Shown: positions 29,005-40,269 of the stretch, one piece after another
Position numbering within the stretch: the stretch's first letter is position 1
Layout of the letters: the number at the start of each line of letters is the position of its first letter
Assembly: GCA_009695095.1 (NCBI GenBank)
Contig: SIBQ01000001.1
Coordinates: 2,501 to 66,500 of the forward strand
From: Lacunisphaera sp.
GTDB taxonomy: Bacteria; Verrucomicrobiota; Verrucomicrobiia; Opitutales; Opitutaceae
Direction of reading: 5' to 3'
DNA length: 64,000 nucleotides
Notes under the pieces: generated by a model
Database searches by the model: none
What the model was told of the DNA's origin: nothing
The model's input: only the letters and a program-made list of their open reading frames with translations
Program-made: the position numbers and the translations under genes

Positions 29005-29658
29005 TCAATTACCGATCGTAAGCAGCTCGGGGGCAGTCCAGAAGGCCTTGCGGCCGGCGGTCTCGGCGCGGACCCTGGCGACGGTCTCAGGCTGAACCTC
29101 GGGGGCGGCATTGCCCCAAGTGCCGCGCACATAAGACAGGACATTGGCGATCTGCTCGTCTTTCAACGTCTCGCCCAAAGGCGCCATGACATTGTTGAAT
29201 TCGGTGCCCTTGACCTTGATCAGGCCGTTGAGGCCGTGGAGCACGATGCGGATGATGCGCTCTTCGCTGCCCAGCGCCCACTCGGAGTCGACCAGCGGGG
29301 GATAAAGGCCGGCTTGGCCCAGGCCGCTGGCTTGGTGGCAGGTGACGCAGGTCAGATCGAAAACCTTCTTGCCGAGTTGGACGCGAGTGAGCGGGACGAT
29401 CTTCACGGCGCCGGGCTTCTCCCGACTGGCGTGCTCGTTGTAAACCAACGGGTCGAAGCGCAGGGAATAATGCGCCAGGTAGATTGAACCGAAGAACACG
29501 GCCGTGCACATCAGGCCAAGCAGCACCAGCGGAAACATCGAGTAGCCGTCGGTCTTCTCGGGTTTGGTCTTCAGCAACTGGGCGTGGACCTGCTGGATGC
29601 TGTCGTCGCTGGCGCAGGCCTGCTCCAGGCGGAAATTGCTGTCGGGAGGCGCGCTCAT
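29005..29658 (-). CDS. Membrane-anchored monoheme cytochrome c (CcoP-like)
   Basis: A 217-residue protein with a cytoplasmic N-terminus, one membrane helix (FPLVLLGLMCTAVFFGSIYL, about 42-61) and a cytochrome c domain with one haem site CVTCH near residue 106, and VMAPLGETLKDEQIANVLSYV supplying the Met ligand. The layout resembles a CcoP cut down to one haem. It is the last gene of the respiratory operon and starts one base after the stop of the CcoO-like gene, so it probably passes electrons from that complex to an oxidase or soluble carrier. Confidence 0.85.
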   Translation of the reverse strand: MSAPPDSNFRLEQACASDDSIQQVHAQLLKTKPEKTDGYSMFPLVLLGLMCTAVFFGSIYLAHYSLRFDPLVYNEHASREKPGAVKIVPLTRVQLGKKVFDLTCVTCHQASGLGQAGLYPPLVDSEWALGSEERIIRIVLHGLNGLIKVKGTEFNNVMAPLGETLKDEQIANVLSYVRGTWGNAAPEVQPETVARVRAETAGRKAFWTAPELLTIGN

Positions 29659-29659
29659 G

Positions 29660-30319
29660 CTAGTGGCCGCCCTCCTTGGGCTTTTCCGCCGGGGTGTTCC
29701 GGCTGCGCTCAATCGGATAATCGTAGGTGTCCTTCAAGCCGAGCAGGTAGGCGACGAGGGCCTCGGCGCGGCGGGTGGGCACGACCTCCAGGCCGGCGCC
29801 CGGGGCAAACTTGCTGGGCAACGTGAGGGCATGCGCCGAGGGCTGGCGGCCAGCGACCGGGTGAACGTCGAACAGGAAGGTGTGCGCCGGCATGTTGGTG
29901 CCGGGGGCCTTGGACTGCGGGGCGTAGAGAATGCTGTAGAAGAAATCCGCATCGGCATAGGTGCGGGCGCCGACGTTGCGCAGGTCGGGCCCGATCCGGC
30001 TTTGCCCGATGAAGACGGTCGTATCTCGGATGTAGTCGCGGGCATAGCTGCCGCGCTCGCCCCACTTGCGGGCAAGGTCGCCTCCGCTGCCTTCCTGGCG
30101 GACCTGCTGGGTGTGGCAGGTGACGCAACCGAGATCCTGGTAAACGAGCCGGCCCTGGTCGGCGAGGCCGGAGAGCGGCTGCGGATGGAGGACATCATCC
30201 ACCGGATCCTTGAACTGGCTGAGGCTGCCGAGCTGCCGGTGTGCGGTCAGCAGCAGGCCGGCCCATGAGAGCGCGAGGGTGGCGAAGACGCCGAGGAAGA
30301 GGGCGAGTCCGTTTTTCAT
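29660..30319 (-). CDS. CcoO-like monoheme cytochrome c
   Basis: A 219-residue protein with one N-terminal membrane helix (GLALFLGVFATLALSWAGLLL) and a cytochrome c domain with DQGRLVYQDLGCVTCHTQQV near 55-74, GQSRIGPDLRNVGAR, and the Met ligand region KAPGTNMPAHTFLF. This matches subunit II of cbb3 oxidases (FixO/CcoO). It overlaps the CcoN-like gene by four bases. Because the CcoN-like partner lacks cofactor ligands, the CcoO-like protein here may act as a haem relay rather than as part of a working oxidase. Confidence 0.85.
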   Translation of the reverse strand: MKNGLALFLGVFATLALSWAGLLLTAHRQLGSLSQFKDPVDDVLHPQPLSGLADQGRLVYQDLGCVTCHTQQVRQEGSGGDLARKWGERGSYARDYIRDTTVFIGQSRIGPDLRNVGARTYADADFFYSILYAPQSKAPGTNMPAHTFLFDVHPVAGRQPSAHALTLPSKFAPGAGLEVVPTRRAEALVAYLLGLKDTYDYPIERSRNTPAEKPKEGGH

Positions 30320-31791
30320 GGGCCGACACCTTTCAGGCTATGGCCCACAGGTGGCTGGGGCCCGAGAGACATGTTGGGTGGATCACGAAACACCGCGACG
30401 GCCGTGTTTTTAGAGTTAATCGGGCAGGCGAGGAAGACGAAGTTGATGAAAAAGGCGACGTGGCCGGTGAACAGGAGCACCAGCCCGGCCGTGCGGAAGG
30501 CGAACCAAGGCAGCATGGCCTTGGTGACATCCACGAACTCCACCGCGGAATTGTTGAGCAGGTGGCCCTGGTGCCAGCCGGCGTAGGCCAGGCCGGCGGT
30601 CAGCAGCAGCCCGCCGAGCACCGTGGCGCCGATGTGCGCCTTGACCAGCAGGGGCGAGCGCCATTCGCGCTCCGTCAGGCGCGGCAGGATGAAATACGCG
30701 GCCCCGAACATGGCTGTCGAGAAGCAGGCGTAGAAGATCAGCCAGTCGCGCAGCTCGGTGAACAGAGTGAACTGGACGATCTGCACAAAGCCGCGCATTG
30801 AGAGCGCGAGGTTGAGTACCGAGGCGAGCACGAAGCCCACCATGCTCACCAGGATAAAGCGGAGGGTGAGGCTGCCGCCCAGGGCGCGGTAGCGGCCGGA
30901 GACCGTGCCGAAGAGGTTGAGCGCGATGATGACGATTGGCACCACCAGCATGTAATTGCCGACCGCGCCGAGAGTCGGTATCCAAACCGGAACCGGGGCG
31001 CCGATCAGGCGGCTGCCGCCGGCAAAGGCGGTCGTGACCACCAGCCACCAGAACGCGAGCGGGGCCAGATAGTAGTTGACGATGGGCTTGCCGAGAATCT
31101 TGGGCAGGAAGTAATAGGCCGCGGCCAGCGCCACCGGCATGAACCACAGACCGTAGAGCCCGTGCACATACCAGGCGTTGACGACGGGCTGCAGCGCACC
31201 GCGCACGGGCGCCTTCAGGAGCATCACCTGCGCGAGGGCGTAAAGCCAGGGGAACCAGAACGCGGCGCCGAACAGATACCATTGTGAGGCGAATACATTC
31301 TCGGTGTTGCGGATGCTAAAGGTTGTAACCGACCAGGCCCCGATGAGGGCGTAGGACGCGAGGAGGATGAGCGTCACGAAACGCGGCATCTCCAGCAATT
31401 CGAAGGACGTCGAGTAACCGCCGAGAATGCCGAGCACACCGAGCGTGACGCCGATGTTCCAGAACTTCAGGGCGACAAACAGCCAGCCGCCGTGGCGGAG
31501 GGTCGTCGCGGACAGGCGGGCCATCAGCCAGAGGCCAAAACCAAACGCGGCATTCATGCCCCAGCCGTAGACGAGGGCGTTCTGTGCGGCGGGGGCCACG
31601 CGGCCGTAGGTGGACCACTCACATGTCGAGAGAAAACCGGGCAGGTGGAGCTTGAGGGCGGCAATCAGCTGGAGCGCACCGCCGAGCAGGAGCCACAGCA
31701 ACGCCGAGCCGAAGAAGAAGAGCACCGGCCATTTGGCGGAGGTGTCGATCTCCATCTGTTCCGTGCGGTCGCTGTGATCGGGGGATGTCAT
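30316..31791 (-). CDS. CcoN-like membrane protein lacking most haem and copper ligands
   Basis: A 491-residue protein with about 12 membrane helices that aligns along its length with subunit I of cbb3 oxidase. Landmarks: CEWSTYGRVAPAAQNALVYG (CcoN has P-L-H), AWYVHGLYGLWF (CcoN W-Y-G-H-N), FAGGSRLIGAPVPVW (CcoN A-G-P-H-H-L-H-Y), FTELRDWLIFYACFS (CcoN W-T-I-G-H-V-H). By this reading only the first copper-ligand position keeps its His; the low-spin haem, haem b3 and two other copper ligands are Ala, Ser/Arg, and Arg/Trp. It should not bind the usual haems or reduce oxygen. ATG 31791 follows the previous gene by four bases; it overlaps the CcoO-like gene. It may anchor the cytochromes to complex III. 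Confidence 0.88.
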   Translation of the reverse strand: MTSPDHSDRTEQMEIDTSAKWPVLFFFGSALLWLLLGGALQLIAALKLHLPGFLSTCEWSTYGRVAPAAQNALVYGWGMNAAFGFGLWLMARLSATTLRHGGWLFVALKFWNIGVTLGVLGILGGYSTSFELLEMPRFVTLILLASYALIGAWSVTTFSIRNTENVFASQWYLFGAAFWFPWLYALAQVMLLKAPVRGALQPVVNAWYVHGLYGLWFMPVALAAAYYFLPKILGKPIVNYYLAPLAFWWLVVTTAFAGGSRLIGAPVPVWIPTLGAVGNYMLVVPIVIIALNLFGTVSGRYRALGGSLTLRFILVSMVGFVLASVLNLALSMRGFVQIVQFTLFTELRDWLIFYACFSTAMFGAAYFILPRLTEREWRSPLLVKAHIGATVLGGLLLTAGLAYAGWHQGHLLNNSAVEFVDVTKAMLPWFAFRTAGLVLLFTGHVAFFINFVFLACPINSKNTAVAVFRDPPNMSLGPQPPVGHSLKGVGP

Positions 31792-31795
31792 CGGG

Positions 31796-32101
31796 TTACT
31801 TCTTCGCGTGCTCCCGGGCGGTGAGTTTAATGGCCTCCTCAACGGGAATCCGGGCCACGCCGGCTTTCTGGTCGACCCAGCCGTAGGTGGTGGCTTCGGC
31901 CTGATCCTTGGCGTGGTGCTCCATGAAAAGCGCCTGGCGTTCGGCCGGGGTTCTCACGCCCTCGATCTTGTCCACCGTGTAGGCGTGCGGCGCGTAGATC
32001 TTCAGCGCGAGCCAGCCGAAGAGGGCGAAGCAGACCAGCACGATGACCGTGGTGAACACGGGTGTGCGGTGCGGGAAGGAAAATTGGGAGGAATCGCTCA
32101 T
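31796..32101 (-). CDS. Small single-span membrane protein of the act operon
   Basis: A 101-residue protein with one membrane helix (PVFTTVIVLVCFALFGWLAL, about 14-33) and an extracytoplasmic tail ending TTYGWVDQKAGVARIPVEEA plus a basic end. The motif YGWVDxxAGVxRIPxxxA recurs in small proteins encoded near respiratory gene clusters, but its role is unknown to me. It overlaps the end of actF by four bases and precedes the CcoN-like gene, so it probably links or assembles the two parts. Confidence 0.78.
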   Translation of the reverse strand: MSDSSQFSFPHRTPVFTTVIVLVCFALFGWLALKIYAPHAYTVDKIEGVRTPAERQALFMEHHAKDQAEATTYGWVDQKAGVARIPVEEAIKLTAREHAKK

Positions 32102-33354
32102 GGGGCGGTGGCCTCGTGGTGCGTGAGGGACTCGACGATACGCGGGTCGCGAATGGGGATGATCCGGGCGGTGGGAAAGCTCTTCAGGTAGGCCCAGACG
32201 CAGACACCGCCGACCCCGACGACGGAGGTGAGCACCCAGAGGAGGTTGAGCGAGAGGAACGGCAGCGGGTCGTCGTGCGCATCCTTGAGGGCCGGCAGAA
32301 TGTTGTAGCAGAGATCGACGAGGATGATGAAGGCCACCCAGATGCTGATGCCCAGGGCGGGGCCGAGGGTGGACTTGCGACGGTAGGACAACCACAGCAG
32401 GAAGGGCACGAAGAAGTGGCCGAAAAGGAGAAGCATGCCCACCCAGACCCAGTCGCCGTGCTCGCGGATGTTATACCAGAATGTTTCCTCGGGGACGTTG
32501 GCGTTCCAGATGAGGAAATACTGCGAGAAAGTAATGTAGGCCCAGAACACCACGAACGCGAAGGCCAGCGCGATGAGGCAATGCAGCTGGTTGGTGTTGA
32601 AGATGCCCCGGTAGTCACCGCGGGCGCAGAGCCAAAAGGTGATCATCATGCCGAAGGCCAGGCCGGCGCGGATGCAATTGGCGAAGAACCACACGCCATA
32701 CATCGTGGAGAACCAGTGATACTCAAGGCTCTTCATCCAGTAGATGGCGGCGAAGCTCAGCGCGAGGGCGGTGAGCGGGATGCCAAAAGCCGCGGTCGTC
32801 CGGTTCATGAACGTCCACTTGATGTCGCCGTCGGCGTCCTGCCGGAACGAGGCTTTGCGCAGCCGCGCCGAGAGCCAGACCCACACCACAAAGAAGCCTA
32901 CGGTCATACCGGTAAACATGTTCAGGTTCAGGAAACTGGCCTTCTTCTGGTAGAGCACGTCGCTGCCGACCGTGCCGTGGCCGCCGTGCAACACGTGCGT
33001 GAGATCCATCCACGGCCAGACCAGGCCCGGGTTCAACCAAGCGGAAATGAGCAGCGGCAGAAAGAGCACGAAGAGCCACTTGAAGGCGGACAGGCCGTGC
33101 TCGAACTGGCGGCGGATGACGGTGGACCAGCCCGCGTCGACAATGTGATGGATGAGCACCAGCAGCAGCATGCCGATGCACACGGCGGTCCAGTAGGCGA
33201 TGCCCACGAGATAGGAAAGCGCGACGCCCTGATGATTTCCGGTCAGGAAATAACCGAGCGCGGTGAGCGCGAGACCGGCGACACCGGCGACGAGGAACTT
33301 GACCGCCAAGCTGGCGGTCGTGGGGGACGGGGAGGTGGCGGCAGGCGCGCTCAT
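32098..33354 (-). CDS. actF: Alternative complex III subunit ActF (quinol-side membrane subunit)
   Basis: A 418-residue polytopic protein with ten membrane helices, related to ActC and the NrfD family. Typical text: SYLVGIAYWTAVCIGMLLLV, LIHHIVDAGWSTVIRRQFEH, and WVAFIILVDLCYNILPALKD. In solved complexes ActC and ActF face the membrane; ActC bears the quinol site and ActF a likely proton path. It starts one base after the actE stop region and overlaps the next gene by four bases. Confidence 0.9.
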   Translation of the reverse strand: MSAPAATSPSPTTASLAVKFLVAGVAGLALTALGYFLTGNHQGVALSYLVGIAYWTAVCIGMLLLVLIHHIVDAGWSTVIRRQFEHGLSAFKWLFVLFLPLLISAWLNPGLVWPWMDLTHVLHGGHGTVGSDVLYQKKASFLNLNMFTGMTVGFFVVWVWLSARLRKASFRQDADGDIKWTFMNRTTAAFGIPLTALALSFAAIYWMKSLEYHWFSTMYGVWFFANCIRAGLAFGMMITFWLCARGDYRGIFNTNQLHCLIALAFAFVVFWAYITFSQYFLIWNANVPEETFWYNIREHGDWVWVGMLLLFGHFFVPFLLWLSYRRKSTLGPALGISIWVAFIILVDLCYNILPALKDAHDDPLPFLSLNLLWVLTSVVGVGGVCVWAYLKSFPTARIIPIRDPRIVESLTHHEATAP

Positions 33355-33355
33355 G

Positions 33356-33988
33356 TTACTTCAGCCATCCCCTTTGGTCGGCCGGCACATCGGCCAGTGT
33401 GGCGTGCCGCGCGCGCTGGAGGGCCCGCACATACGCGACCACGGCCCAGCGATCATCGGGCGAGAGTTTGTCCGCGTAGGAAAACATCGTGTTCTTGCCG
33501 TGGGTGATGGTGTTGAAAATCTCCCCCTCGGCTATCGCGCGCAGGCGGTCGTCGTGGTAGGTCGGGGTGACGAGCATGCCGTAGGACTTGGTGATGCCGT
33601 TGCCGTCGCCGAGCACGCCGTGGCAGGGAGCGCAGTAAATCAGGTAGTGGTTCTGGCCGCGCTTGATGAAAGCCTCGGTGACCTCGACCGGGAAGCCGCG
33701 GCCGAAGGAGCCGTCGACGAGCTTGCCCTCGTAGTGGAAGTCATCGGCGCGGAGGAAGGCAGGGTCGGCCGCGGCGCTGCGGCCGCGCGGCACGGTGCCA
33801 CCGGGAATCGGCCGGTCGGCGCGGCCGTCGGTGAAGAACTTGGACGTCGCCTGGGGCTTGTATTTGCCCTGGTGGTCCATGTCGGGGAAGACCTCGATCG
33901 GGGGCAAAGGCGAGCGCAGGCCGCGGAAGCCCATGACGGAGATCAGGAGCACCACGAGGAAGGCGAGCGTGTAGTAGGCGAAGCGCAT
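33356..33988 (-). CDS. actE: Alternative complex III subunit ActE (monoheme cytochrome c)
   Basis: A 210-residue protein with an N-terminal membrane or lipid anchor (FAYYTLAFLVVLLISVMGFRG) and a cytochrome c domain carrying one CAPCH at about residue 127, with the Met ligand in the segment YGMLVTPTYHDD or TMFSYADKL. The start PLPPIEVFPDMDHQGKYKPQ after the anchor is typical of ActE. It would carry electrons from ActA to a soluble or oxidase-bound cytochrome. ATG 33988 is adjacent to the actD stop. Confidence 0.9.
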   Translation of the reverse strand: MRFAYYTLAFLVVLLISVMGFRGLRSPLPPIEVFPDMDHQGKYKPQATSKFFTDGRADRPIPGGTVPRGRSAAADPAFLRADDFHYEGKLVDGSFGRGFPVEVTEAFIKRGQNHYLIYCAPCHGVLGDGNGITKSYGMLVTPTYHDDRLRAIAEGEIFNTITHGKNTMFSYADKLSPDDRWAVVAYVRALQRARHATLADVPADQRGWLK

Positions 33989-33989
33989 C

Positions 33990-34520
33990 TTATTCTTCCA
34001 GTTCGGCGATGTCCTTGCCGCCGGATTGCTCGAGCAGGGCGCGGGTCCGGGCGGCGTCGAATTTCGGGTCACGGGCCTCGATCACTATGTAGAAGCGGTC
34101 GTCGGTGGCGCGGACGAACTGCGGCGCCTTCAAAACGGGGTGGTAGTGCATCGGCAGGCCGTTGAGGAGGAACATGCCGATGATGGTGGCGAAGGCGGTG
34201 AAGAGAATCGTCAGCTCGTAAGCCACGGGGAAAGCGTACATCGGGCTGAAGTAGGGCTTGCCGCCGACGACCAGAGCATACTCGTAGGCGCTGGCCCACC
34301 AGATGAACGACATGCCGGTGACAAACCCGGTGATGCCGCCGGCGAGCGAGAAGCGCGGCACCTTGGAGCGGCGCACGCCCATGGCGGCGTCGAGCCCGTG
34401 GATGGGGAACGGCGTGAGGGCATCCCACTGCGAGTAGCCGGCGTCGCGCACCTTTTCGCACGCCGAGTAAAAGCGGGGGGTGGTGTCGAAGGTGGCGATG
34501 AGCCCGTAGGTTTCTTTCAT
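33990..34520 (-). CDS. actD: Alternative complex III subunit ActD (DUF3341)
   Basis: A 176-residue DUF3341 protein. It starts with a small cytoplasmic domain (GLIATFDTTPRFYSACEKVR, then PFPIHGLDAAMGVRRSKVP) and has two membrane helices (LAGGITGFVTGMSFIWWASA; YELTILFTAFATIIGMFLLN). It is a structural subunit binding beside ActC. Position between actC and actE is canonical. Confidence 0.92.
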   Translation of the reverse strand: MKETYGLIATFDTTPRFYSACEKVRDAGYSQWDALTPFPIHGLDAAMGVRRSKVPRFSLAGGITGFVTGMSFIWWASAYEYALVVGGKPYFSPMYAFPVAYELTILFTAFATIIGMFLLNGLPMHYHPVLKAPQFVRATDDRFYIVIEARDPKFDAARTRALLEQSGGKDIAELEE

Positions 34521-34532
34521 GGCCGGGCCTCC

Positions 34533-35965
<1,433 letters not shown>

Positions 35966-35966
<1 letters not shown>

Positions 35967-38900
35967 CAGCCCTGCCCTTCGTGTTTGGCGGGTTCAGCCG
36001 CCGGCTTCGCCGCGTGGCCCGGGGCGGCACCGTGCGCTGAGTGGCCGTTCTTCTGGTTGTATTCGACGCGACTGAGGGGGAGCGCGCCGTAGTCGGGCAT
36101 CGCGGGATTCGGATTGCGCAGCTTGCCGAGATAGGTCGTGCGCGGCCGGACGTTGAGATAACCGAGGACGGCGTAGTCGCGATCCTGCCGTTTGGCGGTG
36201 GAGACGGCGCTGTGCTCGTCGAGGATGTTGCCGAAGATGATGGCCTCGACCGGGCACACCTGCTCGCAGGCGGTTTTGATCGTGCCGTCGGGAATCTCGA
36301 CATTGCCGGTGGCGCCTGCCTTGCGCTTCTGGGCGATCTTGGCCTGCTGCACGCGCTGGACGCAATAGGTGCACTTCTCCATGACGCCACGCATGCGCAC
36401 GGTGACATCGGGATTCTTCACCATCTTCACCAACTCGGGCACCTCGTCCTGGTGGCCAAGCGGTCCCATATAGAGGGCGTCGAGCGACCGTTTGTTGAAG
36501 TCGAAGAAATTGAAACGCCGGACCTTGTAGGGGCAGTTGTTCGCGCAATAGCGGGTGCCGATGCAGCGATTGTAGGCCATGACGTTGACTCCTTCGTCAT
36601 CGTGTACCGTGGCGTTGACGGGGCACACTGTCTCGCAGGGCGCAAGCTCGCAGTGCTGGCAGGTCATGGGCTGCATCGAGACCTGGGGGGAGACGGTGGG
36701 GTCATCCGAGTCGCCCGGCAGCGCCTTGTTGCCCTCGGCACCGAAGGCCTGCACGTCGGCGTGGCCGTCGGAGTAGTAGCGATCGAGGCGGATCCATTGC
36801 ATCTCGCGGCCGCGCATGACCTGTTCCTTGCCGACGATGGGAATGTTGTTCTCCGCCTGACAGGCGATGATGCAGGCATTGCAGCCGATGCAGGTGTTAA
36901 GGTCGATCGACATGCCCCACTGGTGCGGGCCGTCGAGGTTGGGTGACTCGTAAAGCGAATTGCCGCGCGGCGTCGTGGTGGCGATGAAGGCCGGCGACTT
37001 GTCTTTGTCCGCGCCAAGCACGGCGGGGGTGTGCGACTCCATGCCGATGCCGTTCACGAAATCTGGGTTTTTCAAGTAGCCCTCTTCACCGTCGAAATTG
37101 GCCTCGCGCACGATGTCGCGGCCCTCCATCGACCAGTGCTCCTGCGTGTTGGCGAGCTTGAGGCGCTCGGTGGTCTTGGCCAGCTTCGCGCCGGTGGCGA
37201 AGCCCAGCGCATCCGTCGAACGGACCGCATAGGCGCTGAAACCCGCCCCGGTGCCGATGTGGCCGGACTTGGTGCGGCCATAACCGAGCGGGAGCACAAT
37301 GGTGTAATTCGAAAGACCGGGCTGGATGTGCACGGGGCCGCGCACCGTGCGCCCATTGAGAGTCACTTCGAAAACAAAGGCGTTCTCCTTGCCCTGGGAA
37401 AACTCCGCCTCTTCCTTGCGCGCGACCTGCAGCATGCTGCCGCCGGGCACCACGCCGAGCTCCTTGGCGAGTCGCGGGCTGACGAGGATGGCATTGTCCC
37501 AAGAAATCTTGGTCATGGGATCCGGGCATTCCTGCAGCCAGCCGTTGTTGGCGAAACGGCCGTCGTCCATCTTGTGGTCGGTGACGAAGCGCACCTCGAG
37601 GTTGTCCTTCGAGAGCGCGGCAAAAGCCGGGCTCTGGGCAAAGGCTGAGCCGGAGCGCTGCGGGTCGAAGGCGACCGGCACCGCCTTGTAGGCCGAGCCC
37701 GCGAGCAGCCCGTCGTGGAGGAATTTCTCGAACGCCTTCTTGCTGTCGCCGCTGGTGAGCCGGCCGATGGTGGTGAAAACCTGGGCGTAGGCGTCGGGGT
37801 TCTCCTCCCCTGCCACCCGGGCGAGCAGTTCGACCTCGGAGAGGCCGTTGAAGAGCGGCAGGATCATCGGCTGGACCGGCACAATCGTGCCGTCGACCGT
37901 GCGGGCGTCGCCCCACGACTCGAGGTAATGCGTCGCGCCGATGTGCGTGCCGGCCTGGGCGGAAGTTTCGTCAACGTAGTAACCGAAACGGATGACCTCC
38001 GGCACCGAGCCCAGCAGCCTGGCAAAATCGAGTTCCGCCGGCGCGTTATAGGCCGGGTTGCCCCCGAGCACGAGAAGGGTCTTGACCGAGCCGGCCTTGA
38101 TGGCGGTGGCGAGCGAGAGAATACCGGAAGCCAACGACGGCTCGATTTCGACAAAGTCCACCGTCGAGCCGAGGTTGCCGAGCCGGGCGTTGATGGCGTT
38201 GGCCAGCACGTGGACGGCCACAGGCAGGTGAGCGCCGGCGACCACCAGGCTCGCACCGCTGTGTGCCAGCAAGTCCTTTGCGCACTCCTCGATCCATTTC
38301 GAGTTCAGGTCGAGGCCCGACGCGCGCGCGGCGAACACCTTGGTCCCAAGCACCTCGTTGGCTAGGGCGGCGGCTAGGCCGAGCATGTGGCTGCTGGCCA
38401 GGCGCAGGCGATGGTCGGCCATGCTGCCGGTGAGCGAGAAACCGCTCTCGGCGACATAAAGCCGGTTCATCTCGTCAGTCGTCTTGGTCACGCGGCGGCC
38501 CTTGGCAAAATCGCGGGCGTAATACAGTGCGCCGGCCTCGGCGTGGAAGAAATCGGCATCGAGGCTGACGATGCGCCTGGCCTTGGCGAAGCGATAGACC
38601 GGCTTCACATTCTTGCCGAACGAAGCCTGCGCGGCAGCCACCGGCGGCTCGTCCTGCACGGGCTCGTATTCGGCCCAGATGGCGCGCGGGAATTTCTGCT
38701 TCAGTTTCGCCACAAGCCGGGCACGGGTCGGCGAAGCCGACTCATCGGCCAGGAATGCCAGCCCCGCGCCGTTGCCGCCGTAGGCCTTGGTGATGCCCGC
38801 GAGGATGTCGTTCACCTGGGCGTTGGTCAGCGTGGTGCCGCCCTTGGTGTGGGCCGTGGCGCGCTCCGGGTCGTACAGATCAAGCACCGAGGCCTGGGCG

Positions 38901-39319
38901 AGGAGCGAGCTGGCGCCGCCGTGCGGCAGGTAGCTCGGGTTGCCCTCGAGCTTGGTCGGGCGGCCCTGGTGCGTCTCGGCGATCAGCGGGATGGCCGACT
39001 TGCGCTGAGGCATCGCCGTGGCGAAATAAAGCGGGAGGCCGGGGACGGTGTATTCGACGGACTTGCCGTAGGGCAGGATGTGCGCCTCCGGGCGACGGCA
39101 GCCGGCCAGGCCCAGCCCGCCAAACGCGAACGATGCCGCCATCAGCTTCATGAACTGCCGGCGATCCACCCCGTCCATCGAGGACGCGCCCTCGGGGAAT
39201 TCGCGGGCAAGGTGCTCGCGGAAACCGGGTGTGTCCGCCAGCTCGTCGAGGCTGCGCCAGTATTTCGGGCCGGAAAGCTCGCGCGGCGAGGTGGCGGGAT
39301 GGTCAAATTTGCGTTTCAT
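35966..39319 (-). CDS. actB: Alternative complex III subunit ActB (MopB-like plus iron-sulphur fusion)
   Basis: A 1117-residue fusion. The N-terminus has a delayed Tat motif ([19 protein letters not shown]) followed by LAGC, a lipobox-like site. Residues about 80-750 are a molybdopterin-oxidoreductase-like domain that in this family carries no molybdenum. The C-terminal third holds the ferredoxin motifs for four clusters: [64 protein letters not shown] and [10 protein letters not shown]. It relays electrons from ActC to ActA on the periplasmic face. It overlaps actA and actC by one base each. Confidence 0.95.
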
Positions 39320-39972
39320 CAGCGATGGCAGCCGGAGCAGCTTTGCGGCGGTTTGACCTTCCAGTCGTGGACGAACTTCTCGGCGTCAGTGAGTTTGCCC
39401 TGCGCCGCGAGCGTCGAGGAATTGAGATTGAAGACGTCCTCGGGATTGCGGAGGCGGGAGGCGGGGTTGCGGTGGCAGTCGAGGCACCAGCTCATGCTGT
39501 GGGGCTGGTCGTGGTAGACGACGCTCATCTCGTTCACCTTACCGTGACACTCGACGCAGCTGACGCCGCGGTTCACGTGGACGGAGTGGTTGAAGTAGAC
39601 GTAGTCGGGCGTCTGATGGATCTTGACCCACGGCACGGGCTCGCCGGTCGCGTAGCTCTGGCGCACGATCTCGAGCAGCGGGCTGGTGGGTTTGATGATG
39701 CTGTGGCAATTCATGCAGGTCTGGGCGGCGGGGACGCTCGACGTGCCGGACTTCTCGACCCCGGCATGGCAGTACCGGCAGTCGAGACCGAGCTGGCCGG
39801 CGTGCAGGCTGTGGTCAAAGGGGACGGGCTGCACCGGCTGGTAGCCGACGCGCAGGTAGGCTGGCGTGGCGTAGTAGGTGATGCCCGCCGTCGTGACTCC
39901 GCCCAGGATGAAAAGAAAAATCACGATCTGCAGCGGCAGAGCGTTGGCGGCCTTGGGGAAAATCTTCGACAT
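39319..39972 (-). CDS. actA: Alternative complex III subunit ActA (pentaheme cytochrome c)
   Basis: A 217-residue protein with one N-terminal membrane helix (LPLQIVIFLFILGGVTTAGI) and five CxxCH haem sites in order: CRYCH, CMNCH, CVECH, CLDCH and CSGCH, the last at the C-terminus. It receives electrons from ActB. It is the first gene of a ten-gene minus-strand unit (actA to the monoheme cytochrome at 29005). The 300 bases upstream should hold the promoter, but I cannot place it. Confidence 0.95.
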   Translation of the reverse strand: MSKIFPKAANALPLQIVIFLFILGGVTTAGITYYATPAYLRVGYQPVQPVPFDHSLHAGQLGLDCRYCHAGVEKSGTSSVPAAQTCMNCHSIIKPTSPLLEIVRQSYATGEPVPWVKIHQTPDYVYFNHSVHVNRGVSCVECHGKVNEMSVVYHDQPHSMSWCLDCHRNPASRLRNPEDVFNLNSSTLAAQGKLTDAEKFVHDWKVKPPQSCSGCHR

Positions 39973-40269
39973 GAGCCCGGGTTAGTTCGTGTTGTCCGCC
40001 GGTCGGGCGGTCAGTAACTCCCTGCCTGGCGCCGCATGGCGCGTGACTCAGGTCGAAGGGCCACTGCGGCCAGCAAGCCGCCCAGCTGGGGCAAGAATGA
40101 ATTGCTCGAATTATGCGGAATCACGTTGGGTGTGCGTTTCTAATTCCTGCCGAGGGAATGAATCCCTCTCTCCAATGTAAAACAAAATTTCCGCCCAAGC
40201 CGGCCCGGGGGAGATTAATAGCAAAGTCCCCGGCCTGATTTTTCGGGCTAATTTCTGAAATTTCCGATA
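39973..40269. other. Upstream region of the act operon
   Basis: No gene is visible. The stretch lies between actA and a minus-strand sulfotransferase gene. It includes a likely transcript-end hairpin at 40202-40243 and should include the promoter of the ten-gene respiratory operon. There is no clear -35/-10 pair that I would trust. Confidence 0.45.
40202..40243. terminator. Terminator-like hairpin
   Basis: GGCC-C-GGGG-G-A on the left pairs with TCCCCGGCC on the right around a 14-base loop, followed by TGATTTTT at 40236-40243. It lies just past the 3' end of the sulfotransferase gene. The T-run is on the plus side while the gene is on the minus side, where a weaker T-rich segment follows at a distance. 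Confidence 0.4.
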
